Assembly: GCF_026240095.1 (NCBI RefSeq)
Contig: NZ_JAPIVG010000002.1
Coordinates: 434,001 to 498,000 of the forward strand
Reading direction: 5' to 3'
Length of the DNA stretch: 64,000 nt
From: Pedobacter sandarakinus
GTDB taxonomy: Bacteria; Bacteroidota; Bacteroidia; Sphingobacteriales; Sphingobacteriaceae
The position numbers were made by a program, and so were the translations under genes. Positions 16,487 through 25,099 of the stretch are shown one piece after another. The notes under the pieces are model-generated. The model searched no databases and was not told the DNA's origin. It was given only the letters and a program-made list of their open reading frames with translations. Numbering within the stretch: the stretch's first letter is position 1; every line of letters starts with the position of its first letter.

Positions 16487-17116
16487 ATGAAATTTAAAGT
16501 ACTAACATCAATTGCGTTGCTCTATATGGGTATATCGCAACATGCAATGGCGCAATCTGCAAGACCTGACAAATTATACTCGATGAGTGGAATTGGATTT
16601 GCATTTCCGGTAGGTGAAACAGCTGATTATTTTAAGCCGAAATTTTCCACTGCCTTAGGGATTAATCTAGGTTTGGGAGATAGTGGTCTTTTCCTCTATC
16701 CGAAGGTAAGTTTACATGCATTTACTTTTAATCAAATCACACCTGACGCAGGCTTTAATTACACCATTCAAGATGGAAGAGCAACAACGTATCTTCTCAA
16801 TGTGGCGCTCGGGTATCGCAAAATTGTGAACAAATGGGCGTTTTATGGTTTCGCTGGTGCAGGTGGTGGCTTCATACTTACGCCACAGGCTTCAGTAAAT
16901 GCAAACACGTTACAAGTAATCATGGATAACAAAACCAATAGCCTCGGTATTGCTGAAGGCGGCGGCGGTATCGAATACAACATCGGCGGAGCCAACCTCT
17001 TCGTTGAAGCAAGCTACATGTATGGATTTAGTAAAATACAAAACAGGGTATTTAACACGGTTCCCATTTCTGTAGGTATTAAACCCAATTTGAGCAAGCT
17101 ATTAAGCAAGCTGTAA
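16487..17116 (+). CDS. Outer-membrane beta-barrel protein
   Basis: 209 residues. The signal peptide ends at about residue 22 (HAMAQSA). The mature part alternates polar and hydrophobic residues with aromatic girdle residues, as in small porin-like barrels (LGINLGLGDSGLFLYPKVSLHAF, TYLLNVALGYRKI, LFVEASYMYGFSK). No ligand can be inferred. It lies 4 bases after a receiver gene and ends at a strong terminator, so it is the last gene of that unit. Confidence 0.8.
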   Translation: MKFKVLTSIALLYMGISQHAMAQSARPDKLYSMSGIGFAFPVGETADYFKPKFSTALGINLGLGDSGLFLYPKVSLHAFTFNQITPDAGFNYTIQDGRATTYLLNVALGYRKIVNKWAFYGFAGAGGGFILTPQASVNANTLQVIMDNKTNSLGIAEGGGGIEYNIGGANLFVEASYMYGFSKIQNRVFNTVPISVGIKPNLSKLLSKL

Positions 17117-17135
17117 AATTCTTAAAAAGAATACC

Positions 17136-17169
17136 AAAGCGACTCCATTAATTTGCAGTCGCTTTTTTT
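17136..17169 (+). terminator. Rho-independent terminator after the outer-membrane protein
   Basis: A 9-bp stem, AAAGCGACT (17136-17144) with AGTCGCTTT (17157-17165), has a 12-base loop followed by a run of Ts. Confidence 0.88.
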
Positions 17170-17241
17170 ATGCTAAATAATGGATCAAAGGTATTTTAAT
17201 ACTAACATTTTTAGCATATATTTGTGTTTCAATAAATGTAA

Positions 17242-18615
17242 ATGTTATACGCAGTTGTAGATATAGAAACCACTGGTGGGCACGCATCGGCAAATGGTAT
17301 TACTGAAGTTGCCATAAACATACATGATGGTAATTTGGTTGTCGAAAGGTTTTCAACTTTAATCAATCCCGGTACACCAGTACCAATTTATATAACTGCA
17401 TTAACCGGCATTGATGACGCAATGCTGGTAGACGCCCCAACGTTTGCTGATGTAGCATATCAGATTTACCAGTTATTACACGACAAGATTTTTGTAGCTC
17501 ATAATGTAAATTTTGATTATTCTTTCTTAAAGCATCACTTGGCCGCTGCAGGTTACGATTTGCAATGTAAAAAATTATGTACTGTTCGCCTAAGCAGGAA
17601 ATTAATTCCCGGAAAACCTTCTTATAGTTTGGGCAAGCTTTGCAGTGTCTTACAGATTCCCATAAGCAATAGGCACAGGGCTGCCGGAGATGCCGATGCT
17701 ACCAGTATCTTATTCAATTTGTTGTTAACACATGATTTGGATGGCGTTATCTTCGAGATGCTTAAAAAGAATTCAAAGGAACAGGTGCTTCCGCCTCACT
17801 TAGACAGAGCAGCAATCATTGGCCTACCAAGCCAACCAGGTGTTTATTATTTCAAGGATGCCAAAGGTAAAATCATCTACGTAGGTAAAGCCAAGAATCT
17901 TAAAAAGAGGGTAACAAGTCATTTTACAGGCAATAGGCCAAATAAGCAAAGACAAGATTTTTTAAAATCTATCCATCACGTAGACTATGTTTTATGTGGT
18001 ACTGAGCTGATGGCACTAATTTTAGAAGCCAATGAAATTAAAAGGCTTTGGCCAGAAAATAACAGGACCATGAAGCGCTACGAACATAAATATGATTTGT
18101 ATGTTTTTGAAGATCAAAATGGGTATCAGCGCTTGGCGATTGACAAGCACAAAAAAAATAACAAAGCCATACAAAGTTTTAACAGTCTTTTAGAGGGTTA
18201 TAATTTTCTAAATGATTTGGTTGAGAAATATCACCTGTGCGCAAAATTATGTTATCTGCAAAAAACGGCAACAAAATGCTTAGCGCACGACAACGGTCAA
18301 TGCTTTGGCGCTTGTAGTGGAATAGAAACAGTTGCAGTGTATAATAAAAGATTAAACTCGGCATTGTCAGAAGTTCAACAATCGCAACCCAGCTTTGCCA
18401 TTGTAGACGATGGAAGAAAAGAGAATGAGTTGAGCTGTTTAATGGTGGAAAAAGGAAAGTTCTATGGCATGGGATACTTTACAGACATGCAATACCTATC
18501 AAATGGCCTGGCCAGTTTAAAAACAGAACTTGCAACTTACCAATCTAATAGCTATATCTTAAATTTAATTTTAAATTACGCCGCCCAGTTTCCCCACAAG
18601 CTATATACAATTTAA
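17242..18615 (+). CDS. DEDD exonuclease fused to a GIY-YIG nuclease domain
   Basis: 457 residues. The N-terminal DnaQ-like 3'-5' exonuclease domain (1-165) shows VVDIETTG (Asp7, Glu9), HNVNFDYSFL and HRAAGDADAT. A UvrC-like GIY-YIG domain begins at about Gly200 (GVYYFKDAKGKIIYVGKAKNLKKRV) and keeps the conserved Glu in LILEANEIKRLWP. The C-terminal part (about 290-457) resembles the Cys-bearing region of UvrC/Cho-type proteins (HLCAKLCYLQ, CFGACSG). Such fusions are known in Bacteroidota and Actinobacteria and are presumed to act in repair, with incision and trimming in one chain; the biochemistry is inferred. Confidence 0.93.
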   Translation: MLYAVVDIETTGGHASANGITEVAINIHDGNLVVERFSTLINPGTPVPIYITALTGIDDAMLVDAPTFADVAYQIYQLLHDKIFVAHNVNFDYSFLKHHLAAAGYDLQCKKLCTVRLSRKLIPGKPSYSLGKLCSVLQIPISNRHRAAGDADATSILFNLLLTHDLDGVIFEMLKKNSKEQVLPPHLDRAAIIGLPSQPGVYYFKDAKGKIIYVGKAKNLKKRVTSHFTGNRPNKQRQDFLKSIHHVDYVLCGTELMALILEANEIKRLWPENNRTMKRYEHKYDLYVFEDQNGYQRLAIDKHKKNNKAIQSFNSLLEGYNFLNDLVEKYHLCAKLCYLQKTATKCLAHDNGQCFGACSGIETVAVYNKRLNSALSEVQQSQPSFAIVDDGRKENELSCLMVEKGKFYGMGYFTDMQYLSNGLASLKTELATYQSNSYILNLILNYAAQFPHKLYTI

Positions 18616-18742
18616 CAGGCTAAATTATATTCAACATCAAATTTTATTTAACCATAAACCGACCATTTTACTAAAATTGGCGTAAGTTTGCCTTTTCAAA
18701 TGTTCAATAGCAATGCTATTAACTTATAAAAAATAAAATATT

Positions 18743-19093
18743 ATGAGTCCAGATTCTTTTAGAGCACTAGCACTATCTTTCGAAAACGTTATAGAAACAC
18801 CCAATGCTAATAAAAATTCATTTAAAGTAGATGATAAAATCTTTATTACTATCGATAATATTAACCTAAAGGCTGTTTTTCGTTTATCTCCAAAAGATCA
18901 AAGTAAATTTTCAGATTTAGATCCTTCTGCAATCTATCCTGCACAAGCCGGATGGGGAAAGCAAGGCTGGACAATTTTTGAACTTAAATTTATCGAAGAG
19001 GAGTTACTGGAAAAGGCATTGGTTCTGGCCTATTGCACAGTTGCACCAGAAGACATGGTTAAAAAGTATAAGAAGAAAACGGTAAAGAAGTAA
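18743..19093 (+). CDS. MmcQ/YjbR family protein
   Basis: 116 residues. The pattern LALSFENVIETPN, FKVDDKIFITI, LKAVFRLSPKDQSKF and GWTIFELKFI matches the YjbR/MmcQ fold, a CyaY-like small double-wing domain. Family members are proposed to bind DNA but have no firm role. The basic tail (KKYKKKTVKK) would be compatible with that. It stands alone between the exonuclease fusion and the VOC protein. Confidence 0.85.
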   Translation: MSPDSFRALALSFENVIETPNANKNSFKVDDKIFITIDNINLKAVFRLSPKDQSKFSDLDPSAIYPAQAGWGKQGWTIFELKFIEEELLEKALVLAYCTVAPEDMVKKYKKKTVKK

Positions 19094-19185
19094 GTACTGT
19101 CTCAAATACCCTCTATTTTTGCTCATTCTAGCCTGTCTAGTAAATTAATTACCCACTATCTTTACCTCAAAAAATAATAATAGTT

Positions 19186-19602
19186 ATGACAAAATCACTT
19201 TGGATAAATTTGCCTGTGAGAGATGTATCAAAATCTAAGGCCTTCTTCACCGCAATAGGCTTTACACCTAATGATGCTTATGGTGTTAGAACAGATTCGG
19301 CCTCATTCTTGGTGGGGAATGATAAGTTAGTGATTATGCTTTTTGAGCGATCGATGTATGAAGGTTTCGCGGGAACAACGTTACCTGAACGCACTTCTGG
19401 ATCTGAGGTATTATTCTCATTTGATGCTGAAAGTCCGGAAGAAGTTGATGAGCTGGCAAAGAAAGTTGTTGCTGCAGGTGGGCAAGTATATGGCGAGCCT
19501 GGGTATGCAGATGGTTGGATGTACGGTTGCGGATTCTTAGACTTGGATGGTCAACGTTGGAGCATACTCTACATGGATATGAGCAAGATGCCGCTTGGTT
19601 AA
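19186..19602 (+). CDS. VOC-superfamily protein (glyoxalase/bleomycin-resistance fold)
   Basis: 138 residues. Paired beta-alpha-beta-beta-beta units are visible: LWINLPVRDVSKSKAFFTAIGF at the start and ELAKKVVAAGGQVYGEP then GFLDLDGQRWSILYMDM at the end. This is typical of the lactoylglutathione lyase-like group annotated from metagenomes. The metal-binding residues are not the glyoxalase I set, so the reaction is unknown. Monocistronic by context. Confidence 0.88.
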   Translation: MTKSLWINLPVRDVSKSKAFFTAIGFTPNDAYGVRTDSASFLVGNDKLVIMLFERSMYEGFAGTTLPERTSGSEVLFSFDAESPEEVDELAKKVVAAGGQVYGEPGYADGWMYGCGFLDLDGQRWSILYMDMSKMPLG

Positions 19603-19626
19603 AATAAAACCGTTATCAAAACTGAA

Positions 19627-19680
19627 GGTAGTCCCTGTAGATAGGCTTCTAAATGCCTGTGTTAGCGAACGGGGACTGCC
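19627..19680. other. Two-tier stem-loop between convergent genes
   Basis: Outer arms GGTAGTCCC (19627-19635) and GGGACTGCC (19672-19680) pair with one G-T wobble; an inner AGGC/GCCT stem lies within. It sits between the convergent VOC and NUDIX genes. No T tract follows, so the terminator role is uncertain. Confidence 0.35.
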
Positions 19681-19719
19681 GTTATTACCTGATAAAAATT
19701 TCTCTCTTGCGTTGTCTAT

Positions 19720-20169
19720 TTAGTTATCTGCGAAAATATCCTTCAAGAGCACAACTACCGTCTTATCTGTTTTGAAAGTGATTTCATCAACTGATAAATC
19801 CTGAATATTTACCCATCGAAAAGATTGCAATACTTCGCCTTCTTCGTCAAAATCATAAATATTTGTTTTGAAGGCTAATTGCAAGGGTGCTTTTTCTTTT
19901 ACCAAATAGTAAATACTAATTACCTGGCTGTCATTAAAAGAAGATTTTTCATAAAAATCGGTGGTGTAGAAATGAGAAATGATGTCAATTTCGGCATTGC
20001 ACTCTTCCATAAACTCCCTCTTTAACCCATCAATAAGTCCTTCTCCAAATTCAAGTCCGCCACCTGGAAATTTACTGAACCTGAAACCGTACTCCTGTTC
20101 ATCACTTACCAATACTTGATTTGCCGCATTGATGAGTAGACCATAAACCCTAATGTTAAAGTAACTCAT
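19720..20169 (-). CDS. NUDIX hydrolase
   Basis: 149 residues. The Nudix box is readable: GGGLEFGEGLIDGLKREF then MEECNAEI, matching G-x5-E-x7-RE-x-x-EE except that the late Gly is Asn. Such enzymes cleave nucleoside diphosphates linked to another group; the substrate cannot be predicted. The start overlaps the end of the upstream CDF transporter gene by 14 bases, so the pair is probably cotranscribed. Confidence 0.9.
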   Translation of the reverse strand: MSYFNIRVYGLLINAANQVLVSDEQEYGFRFSKFPGGGLEFGEGLIDGLKREFMEECNAEIDIISHFYTTDFYEKSSFNDSQVISIYYLVKEKAPLQLAFKTNIYDFDEEGEVLQSFRWVNIQDLSVDEITFKTDKTVVVLLKDIFADN

Positions 20170-21142
20170 TCTGGAAGTGCTTCTTGTTTTTGATCACAAT
20201 TTCAGGTGTCCAAACAATTTCCTTTTTAAATGCTTCACTCCTAACCGGACACTCACTCATTCGGCAATAGTGGCAACATTCTGGCAGGCAGGGGTCTGCG
20301 TGAATAAACAATTCTGCTTTCCTTACACCGCTTGTATTAATTAGCTCGTCTATTTGTGAGATTTCGCGATGTACCTTATTTAAATCAAAATAATATGGAA
20401 GGGTTACATGACAATCGATATGAAATTCTGCACCGTATTGTTGTGTTCGAAGATTATGAACATCTATCCATGGATTGTGCCTGTTTCCCTGCAAAACTGC
20501 CACTACCTCCTCAACGAGGGTGAAGTCGCTTTCATCCATTAAACCCCCAACCGATCCCCTCGTTAATTTATAACCTGAATACACAATATACAAACCAACG
20601 ATAACAGAAATAGCACTATCTAACCAAATTATATTTGTTACCTGGATTAAGATTAATCCTACAACGATCCCTAAACTGGTATAAGTGTCTGTTAAGAGGT
20701 GTTTTCCATCTGCCTGAAGCGTTATAGAGTGTTGGGCTTTACCTATTTTAACGAGATATAAACCCACAACCATATTTACCAAACCAGTGATGCCGATAAT
20801 GAGTGTTCCTTCTATCAGCTGCCCAACCGGGTGCGGATATATCAAATTATATGAAGATTTGAAAATGATGATTACACCTGCAATGAGGATTAAAATCCCT
20901 TCTACGAAAGCAGAAAAAAACTCAACCTTTCCATGCCCATATGGATGGTTTTCGTCTCTAGGCCTGGTAGTTAGGTAAATACTATAGAACGCAAAACTTC
21001 CAGCTATTACGTTTACAATGCTTTCAGCAGCATCAGTAAGGATGGCATTAGAATTTGTGATGAAGTAGGCTACAAATTTAGCAAGCATTAATACAACACT
21101 CACAACCAATGATAGGATGATGGCTCTTTTCTTTACCGACAC
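20156..21142 (-). CDS. Cation diffusion facilitator (CDF) family transporter
   Basis: 328 residues with six predicted membrane helices. CDF landmarks: TDAAESIVNVIAGS in helix 2, HPYGHGKVEFFSAF after helix 3, and LQADGKHLLTDTYTSLG in helix 5 with the paired His/Asp metal site. The cytoplasmic C-terminal domain includes DVHNLRTQQYGAEFHIDCHV. It should export Zn, Fe, Mn or Co in exchange for protons. Unusually it ends with a Cys-rich stretch (CLPECCHYCRMSECPVR), a possible extra metal-binding site. Divergent from the aminotransferase gene. Confidence 0.93.
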   Translation of the reverse strand: MSVKKRAIILSLVVSVVLMLAKFVAYFITNSNAILTDAAESIVNVIAGSFAFYSIYLTTRPRDENHPYGHGKVEFFSAFVEGILILIAGVIIIFKSSYNLIYPHPVGQLIEGTLIIGITGLVNMVVGLYLVKIGKAQHSITLQADGKHLLTDTYTSLGIVVGLILIQVTNIIWLDSAISVIVGLYIVYSGYKLTRGSVGGLMDESDFTLVEEVVAVLQGNRHNPWIDVHNLRTQQYGAEFHIDCHVTLPYYFDLNKVHREISQIDELINTSGVRKAELFIHADPCLPECCHYCRMSECPVRSEAFKKEIVWTPEIVIKNKKHFQNELL

Positions 21143-21254
21143 GACGCTCTTTTTTACAAAAATACGTTTATCAATGAAATTAAATCAGAAAAAGTCTGCT
21201 TTTTTAGTGCAGAATAATATTTGGTTTATATATTTGCGCTCAAAGTATTTAACC

Positions 21255-22451
21255 ATGAGCACCTTATCTAAAAGAATCAACAGTTTATCAGAATCTGCAA
21301 CACTTAAAATGACTAAACTTGGTCGTGAATTAGCGGCTAAAGGCATCAATGTAATTAGTTTAAGCGTTGGTGAGCCAGATTTCAACACGCCAGACCATGT
21401 TAAAAATGCAGCGAAAGAAGCATTGGATCAAAACTTTACCCGCTACTCTCCAGTTCCTGGATATCCAGAGTTACGCCAGGCTATTGTAAACAAGCTTAAA
21501 AGTGAAAACAACTTAGATTATGATGTTTCTGAGATTGTTGTATCTACTGGTGCAAAACAATCGCTATCTAATGTAATATTGACATTGATCGACCCTGAGG
21601 ATGAGGTGATCATTCCCACACCATATTGGGTTTCATATTCTGAAATGGTTGTTCTAGCGGAGGGTAAATCGATATTTATCGATACAGATATTGAGAGCAA
21701 TTTTAAAATCACCCCAGCACAGTTAGAGGCAGCCATCACACCGAAGTCTAAACTTTTCATGTTCTCTTCCCCTTGTAACCCAACAGGATCAGTGTATAGT
21801 AAAGAGGAACTAGCAGCTTTAGTTGCAGTTTTCGAAAAATACCCTAACATTTATATTCTTTCTGACGAGATTTATGAGCACATTAATTTTGTTGATCAAC
21901 ATGAATCAATTGCACAGTTTGCATCTATAAAAGATAGGGTTATCATCGTAAACGGTTTCTCAAAAGCATTCGCCATGACAGGCTGGAGACTGGGTTATAT
22001 TGCGGCAAATAAAGAAATTGCGGCAGCCAATGATAAATTACAAGGTCAGACAACATCTGGTACATGTTCTATTGCACAGCGGGCTGGCATTGTTGCTTAC
22101 GAGCAAGGGTTAGAAAGCGTACTTAAAATGAAAGAAGCATTCTTACGTCGTAGGGGATTAGTATATGACTTATTAAACGACATTCCAGGAGTAAAAACAA
22201 ACCTGCCAGATGGTGCCTTTTATTTCTTTCCAGAGATCAGCTCATTCTTTGGAAAAAAAGATGCGGATGGCAATGTAATCAAAGACTCTTCAGATTTAGC
22301 ATTATATCTTCTGAATGTTGGACACGTGGCGACAGTTGGCGGCGATTCATTTGGAAACAATAATTATATTCGTTTATCCTACGCAGCATCAGACGAAACT
22401 TTGGTAGAAGCATTACGTAGAATTAAGGAAGCACTAGGAAAATTAGCTTAA
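21255..22451 (+). CDS. Pyridoxal-phosphate aminotransferase, aspartate aminotransferase type
   Basis: 398 residues from the ATG at 21255 (MSTLSKRINSLSESATLKM). The frame is open further upstream, but that would add 46 unrelated residues and overlap the divergent CDF start. Class I aminotransferase landmarks: SVGEPDFNTP, CNPTG with Asn175, SDEIYE with Asp204, and the Schiff-base Lys237 in NGFSKAFAMTGWRLGY. It probably transaminates aspartate and 2-oxoglutarate, although aromatic or other substrates cannot be excluded. Confidence 0.93.
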   Translation: MSTLSKRINSLSESATLKMTKLGRELAAKGINVISLSVGEPDFNTPDHVKNAAKEALDQNFTRYSPVPGYPELRQAIVNKLKSENNLDYDVSEIVVSTGAKQSLSNVILTLIDPEDEVIIPTPYWVSYSEMVVLAEGKSIFIDTDIESNFKITPAQLEAAITPKSKLFMFSSPCNPTGSVYSKEELAALVAVFEKYPNIYILSDEIYEHINFVDQHESIAQFASIKDRVIIVNGFSKAFAMTGWRLGYIAANKEIAAANDKLQGQTTSGTCSIAQRAGIVAYEQGLESVLKMKEAFLRRRGLVYDLLNDIPGVKTNLPDGAFYFFPEISSFFGKKDADGNVIKDSSDLALYLLNVGHVATVGGDSFGNNNYIRLSYAASDETLVEALRRIKEALGKLA

Positions 22452-22469
22452 ATAGTGCTCCTCAGTAAA

Positions 22470-22510
22470 AACAGAAACGGGCTCTACCATAAGGTAAGCC
22501 CGTTTCTGTT
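22470..22510. terminator. Bidirectional terminator between aminotransferase and ABC permease
   Basis: A perfect 14-bp outer stem (22470-22483 with 22497-22510; core ACAGAAACGGGCT) encloses an inner TACC/GGTA stem. It sits between convergent genes and has A/T tracts on both sides. Confidence 0.88.
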
Positions 22511-22537
22511 TATATTATTTGAATATGAAATTTAGTG

Positions 22538-23782
22538 CTAGCTCCGGATTGCTTCTACTGGATCCAAACGCGATGCGGAGTAAGCTGGCCAAAACCCTGA
22601 GATGGTACCAATTATCACAGAGATCCAGAGGCCTAGTAAGATGTTGTTTAGGCCGAGAATGATATAAAAGCCAGTAGCCAGACCTAGTGCTAATGCTATA
22701 AGGTAAACAAGCAAGAGTCCTAACAAGCCCCCCAAAATACATAATGAAATTGATTCAAATATGAATTGTAATAGAATAAAATAATTTTTAGCCCCTAGTG
22801 ATTTTTGGATGCCGATAATATTAGTTCTTTCTTTAACCGAAACAAACATAATGTTGGCGATACTAAATCCCCCAACCAAGATTGAAAATCCGCCGATGAT
22901 CCATCCTGCCCAGTTTACCATTGTAAACATTGAATCTAATTGATTGGAGATAATAGTTGTTTTATTAAGTGCAAAATCTTCTTCCTGACCGGGCTTAATT
23001 CGATGGATAGACCTCATTAAACCTTGAAGCTCACTTTCTACTTCTTCTAAAGAAACATTATCTTTTCCTCTTACCGTAATTTGCGGGCCATAGCGCTCAT
23101 TCTGAATATCTAAAACACCTTTAGCGAAGTTTATTGGAACATTTACATTTTTATCTAGTGATGTGCCAAGCATATCTTCACCCTCTTTTTTAAAAATACC
23201 AATTACAGTTAGGCGCCTCCCTAATATCTGAACTTGCTTTCCTATCGGCTCTTCTCCATTGAAAAGTCCGTCGGCTATATCTGCACCCATCAACAATACC
23301 GGCGATCCGTTGTTGCTCTCATTTTCGGTAAAGTATCTTCCCGCTTGTAATTCAAAATTCCAGGTTTTATCAAAATCCTGCGAAACTGCAGAAACGGTAA
23401 TTCCCTCAACAGAATTGCTTCGATACTTGATTGTTCTGTCACTGGTAGAAATCTCGAAAGTGATCCCTTGCGCATTATCCATTCTAGATCTCAATTGGGC
23501 AAAGTCTCTTAAAGATGGCTGAGGTCGGTTCATATATTTCCACCATGGATAGTTATCACCAAAGCTCCAAGGCCATTTTTGAACATAAATGGTATTTGAG
23601 CCTAACTTATCTACGCTAGACTGTAATTTGCCCCGGAAGGTATCTACTGCAGAAAAAACGGCAATGATGGTGAAAATGCCTATAGTTATAGCCAAGAGCG
23701 ATAGCATTGTTCGCATCTTATTTTGGCGCAATGCATCAAACGCAAAACGAAAACTCTCTCCTATTAGCCTAAATATCATCAT
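22538..23782 (-). CDS. ABC transporter permease, MacB/FtsX type
   Basis: 414 residues. A membrane helix near residues 25-45 (MLSLLAITIGIFTIIAVFSAV) is followed by a large periplasmic MacB-like domain and then three C-terminal helices of the FtsX fold (IIGGFSILVGGFSIANIMFV, and IGIQKSLGAKNYFILLQFIFE). Such permeases are mechanotransmitters that move lipoproteins, peptides or drugs with a separate ATPase. No ATPase is adjacent; the nearest is at 27113-27871 on the same strand, with queA and ispD on the opposite strand in between. Confidence 0.93.
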   Translation of the reverse strand: MMIFRLIGESFRFAFDALRQNKMRTMLSLLAITIGIFTIIAVFSAVDTFRGKLQSSVDKLGSNTIYVQKWPWSFGDNYPWWKYMNRPQPSLRDFAQLRSRMDNAQGITFEISTSDRTIKYRSNSVEGITVSAVSQDFDKTWNFELQAGRYFTENESNNGSPVLLMGADIADGLFNGEEPIGKQVQILGRRLTVIGIFKKEGEDMLGTSLDKNVNVPINFAKGVLDIQNERYGPQITVRGKDNVSLEEVESELQGLMRSIHRIKPGQEEDFALNKTTIISNQLDSMFTMVNWAGWIIGGFSILVGGFSIANIMFVSVKERTNIIGIQKSLGAKNYFILLQFIFESISLCILGGLLGLLLVYLIALALGLATGFYIILGLNNILLGLWISVIIGTISGFWPAYSASRLDPVEAIRS

Positions 23783-23951
23783 AATTATTAGTTAGATGCA
23801 TTACCGTAAAAAACGTTACAATATAAGTTCAAAACTAGTTATTTTTAAATGGAAAAGTGTTAGACGGCTTGCTTACACGAAATTAAATCACTCAAAACAT
23901 AATATACCGGATTTGCGTTTGATAAAATAAGGAAAAGAAAAATTAAATTAG

Positions 23952-23959
23952 TATTTTTG
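23952..23959 (+). promoter_or_regulatory. Candidate -7 element (TATTTTTG) for queA
   Basis: Matches TAnnTTTG 22 bases before the queA ATG. TTTG at 23918-23921 is too far away to be a standard -33 element. Confidence 0.4.
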
Positions 23960-23981
23960 CACCTCAAAAAATTCATCAAGA

Positions 23982-25031
23982 ATGAAATTATCACAATTCA
24001 AATTCAACTTACCAGAATCATTAGTTGCCAATAATCCGGCAGAACAACGCGATGAAGCTCGTCTAATGGTCTTACATAAAGACAGCGGTAAAATTGAGCA
24101 CAAAATTTTTAAAGACGTTTTAGGTTATTTCGATGACAAAGACGTAATGATATTAAATAACACCAAAGTATTTCCTGCACGTTTATACGGTAATAAAGAA
24201 AAAACTGGGGCTACAATAGAGGTATTCTTACTACGTGAATTAAATAAAGAATTACGTTTATGGGATGTATTAGTAGATCCGGCTCGTAAAATCAGGGTTG
24301 GTAATAAACTTTATTTTGGAGATGATGACCTATTGGTGGCAGAAGTTGTGGACAATACAACCTCTCGTGGCCGTACTATTCGTTTCTTATTTGAAGGAAC
24401 AGATGAGGAATTTAGGAGAAATGTTGAAATCTTAGGTGAAACACCGCTTCCAAAGTACATTAAACGTAAAGCTACACCAGAAGATAAAGAACGGTACCAA
24501 ACAATTTTCGCTAAACATGAAGGTGCTGTAGCGGCCCCAACGGCAGGACTTCACTTTAGTAGAGAATTAATGAAACGCCTTGAACTTAAAGGTATTGAAT
24601 TTGCAGAAGTTACTTTACATGTTGGCTTGGGTACATTTAGAACTGTAGAAGTAGAAGATTTAACCAAGCACAAAATGGATTCTGAACAATTCATTATTGA
24701 AGCAAAAGATGCGAATATTGTTAATAAAGCAATTGAAGAAAAAAGGAAAATCTGTGCTGTAGGAACCACTTCTATGCGTGCTATTGAATCGGCTGTTTCT
24801 GCAAATAGAACACTGAAAGCAGCAAACGACTGGACGAGTAAATTCATCTTCCCTCCATACGAATTTAGTATTGCCAACTCCATGATTACCAATTTCCACA
24901 CGCCAGAATCTACCTTATTAATGATGGTAAGTGCATTCGGTGGTTATGAAAATGTTATGAATGCTTACGAAGTTGCTGTAAAAGAAAAATATAAATTCTA
25001 TAGCTATGGCGATGCCATGCTGATCATATAA
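23982..25031 (+). CDS. queA: S-adenosylmethionine:tRNA ribosyltransferase-isomerase
   Basis: 349 residues. It transfers and isomerises the ribosyl moiety of SAM to preQ1 in tRNA, making epoxyqueuosine at the wobble position. Family segments are clear: [24 protein letters not shown] at the N-terminus, [45 protein letters not shown] and [23 protein letters not shown]. Length is normal. A strong hairpin terminator follows 10 bases after the stop. Confidence 0.97.
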   Translation: MKLSQFKFNLPESLVANNPAEQRDEARLMVLHKDSGKIEHKIFKDVLGYFDDKDVMILNNTKVFPARLYGNKEKTGATIEVFLLRELNKELRLWDVLVDPARKIRVGNKLYFGDDDLLVAEVVDNTTSRGRTIRFLFEGTDEEFRRNVEILGETPLPKYIKRKATPEDKERYQTIFAKHEGAVAAPTAGLHFSRELMKRLELKGIEFAEVTLHVGLGTFRTVEVEDLTKHKMDSEQFIIEAKDANIVNKAIEEKRKICAVGTTSMRAIESAVSANRTLKAANDWTSKFIFPPYEFSIANSMITNFHTPESTLLMMVSAFGGYENVMNAYEVAVKEKYKFYSYGDAMLII

Positions 25032-25041
25032 ATCCGGTACA

Positions 25042-25080
25042 AAAACAAGTATCACGAATGTTTGTGATACTTGTTTTCTC
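25042..25080 (+). terminator. Rho-independent terminator of queA
   Basis: A perfect 14-bp stem (25042-25055 with 25064-25077; core ACAAGTATCAC) has an 8-base loop and ends in TTTTCTC. It overlaps a possible upstream start of ispD at 25058, which argues against that start. Confidence 0.85.
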
Positions 25081-25099
25081 GATCGGCATAAATGCAATA

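Noticed and set aside
21117..21254. Upstream 46-codon extension of the aminotransferase
   Set aside because: The extension overlaps the divergent CDF gene start and is unlike family N-termini; the ATG at 21255 fits.
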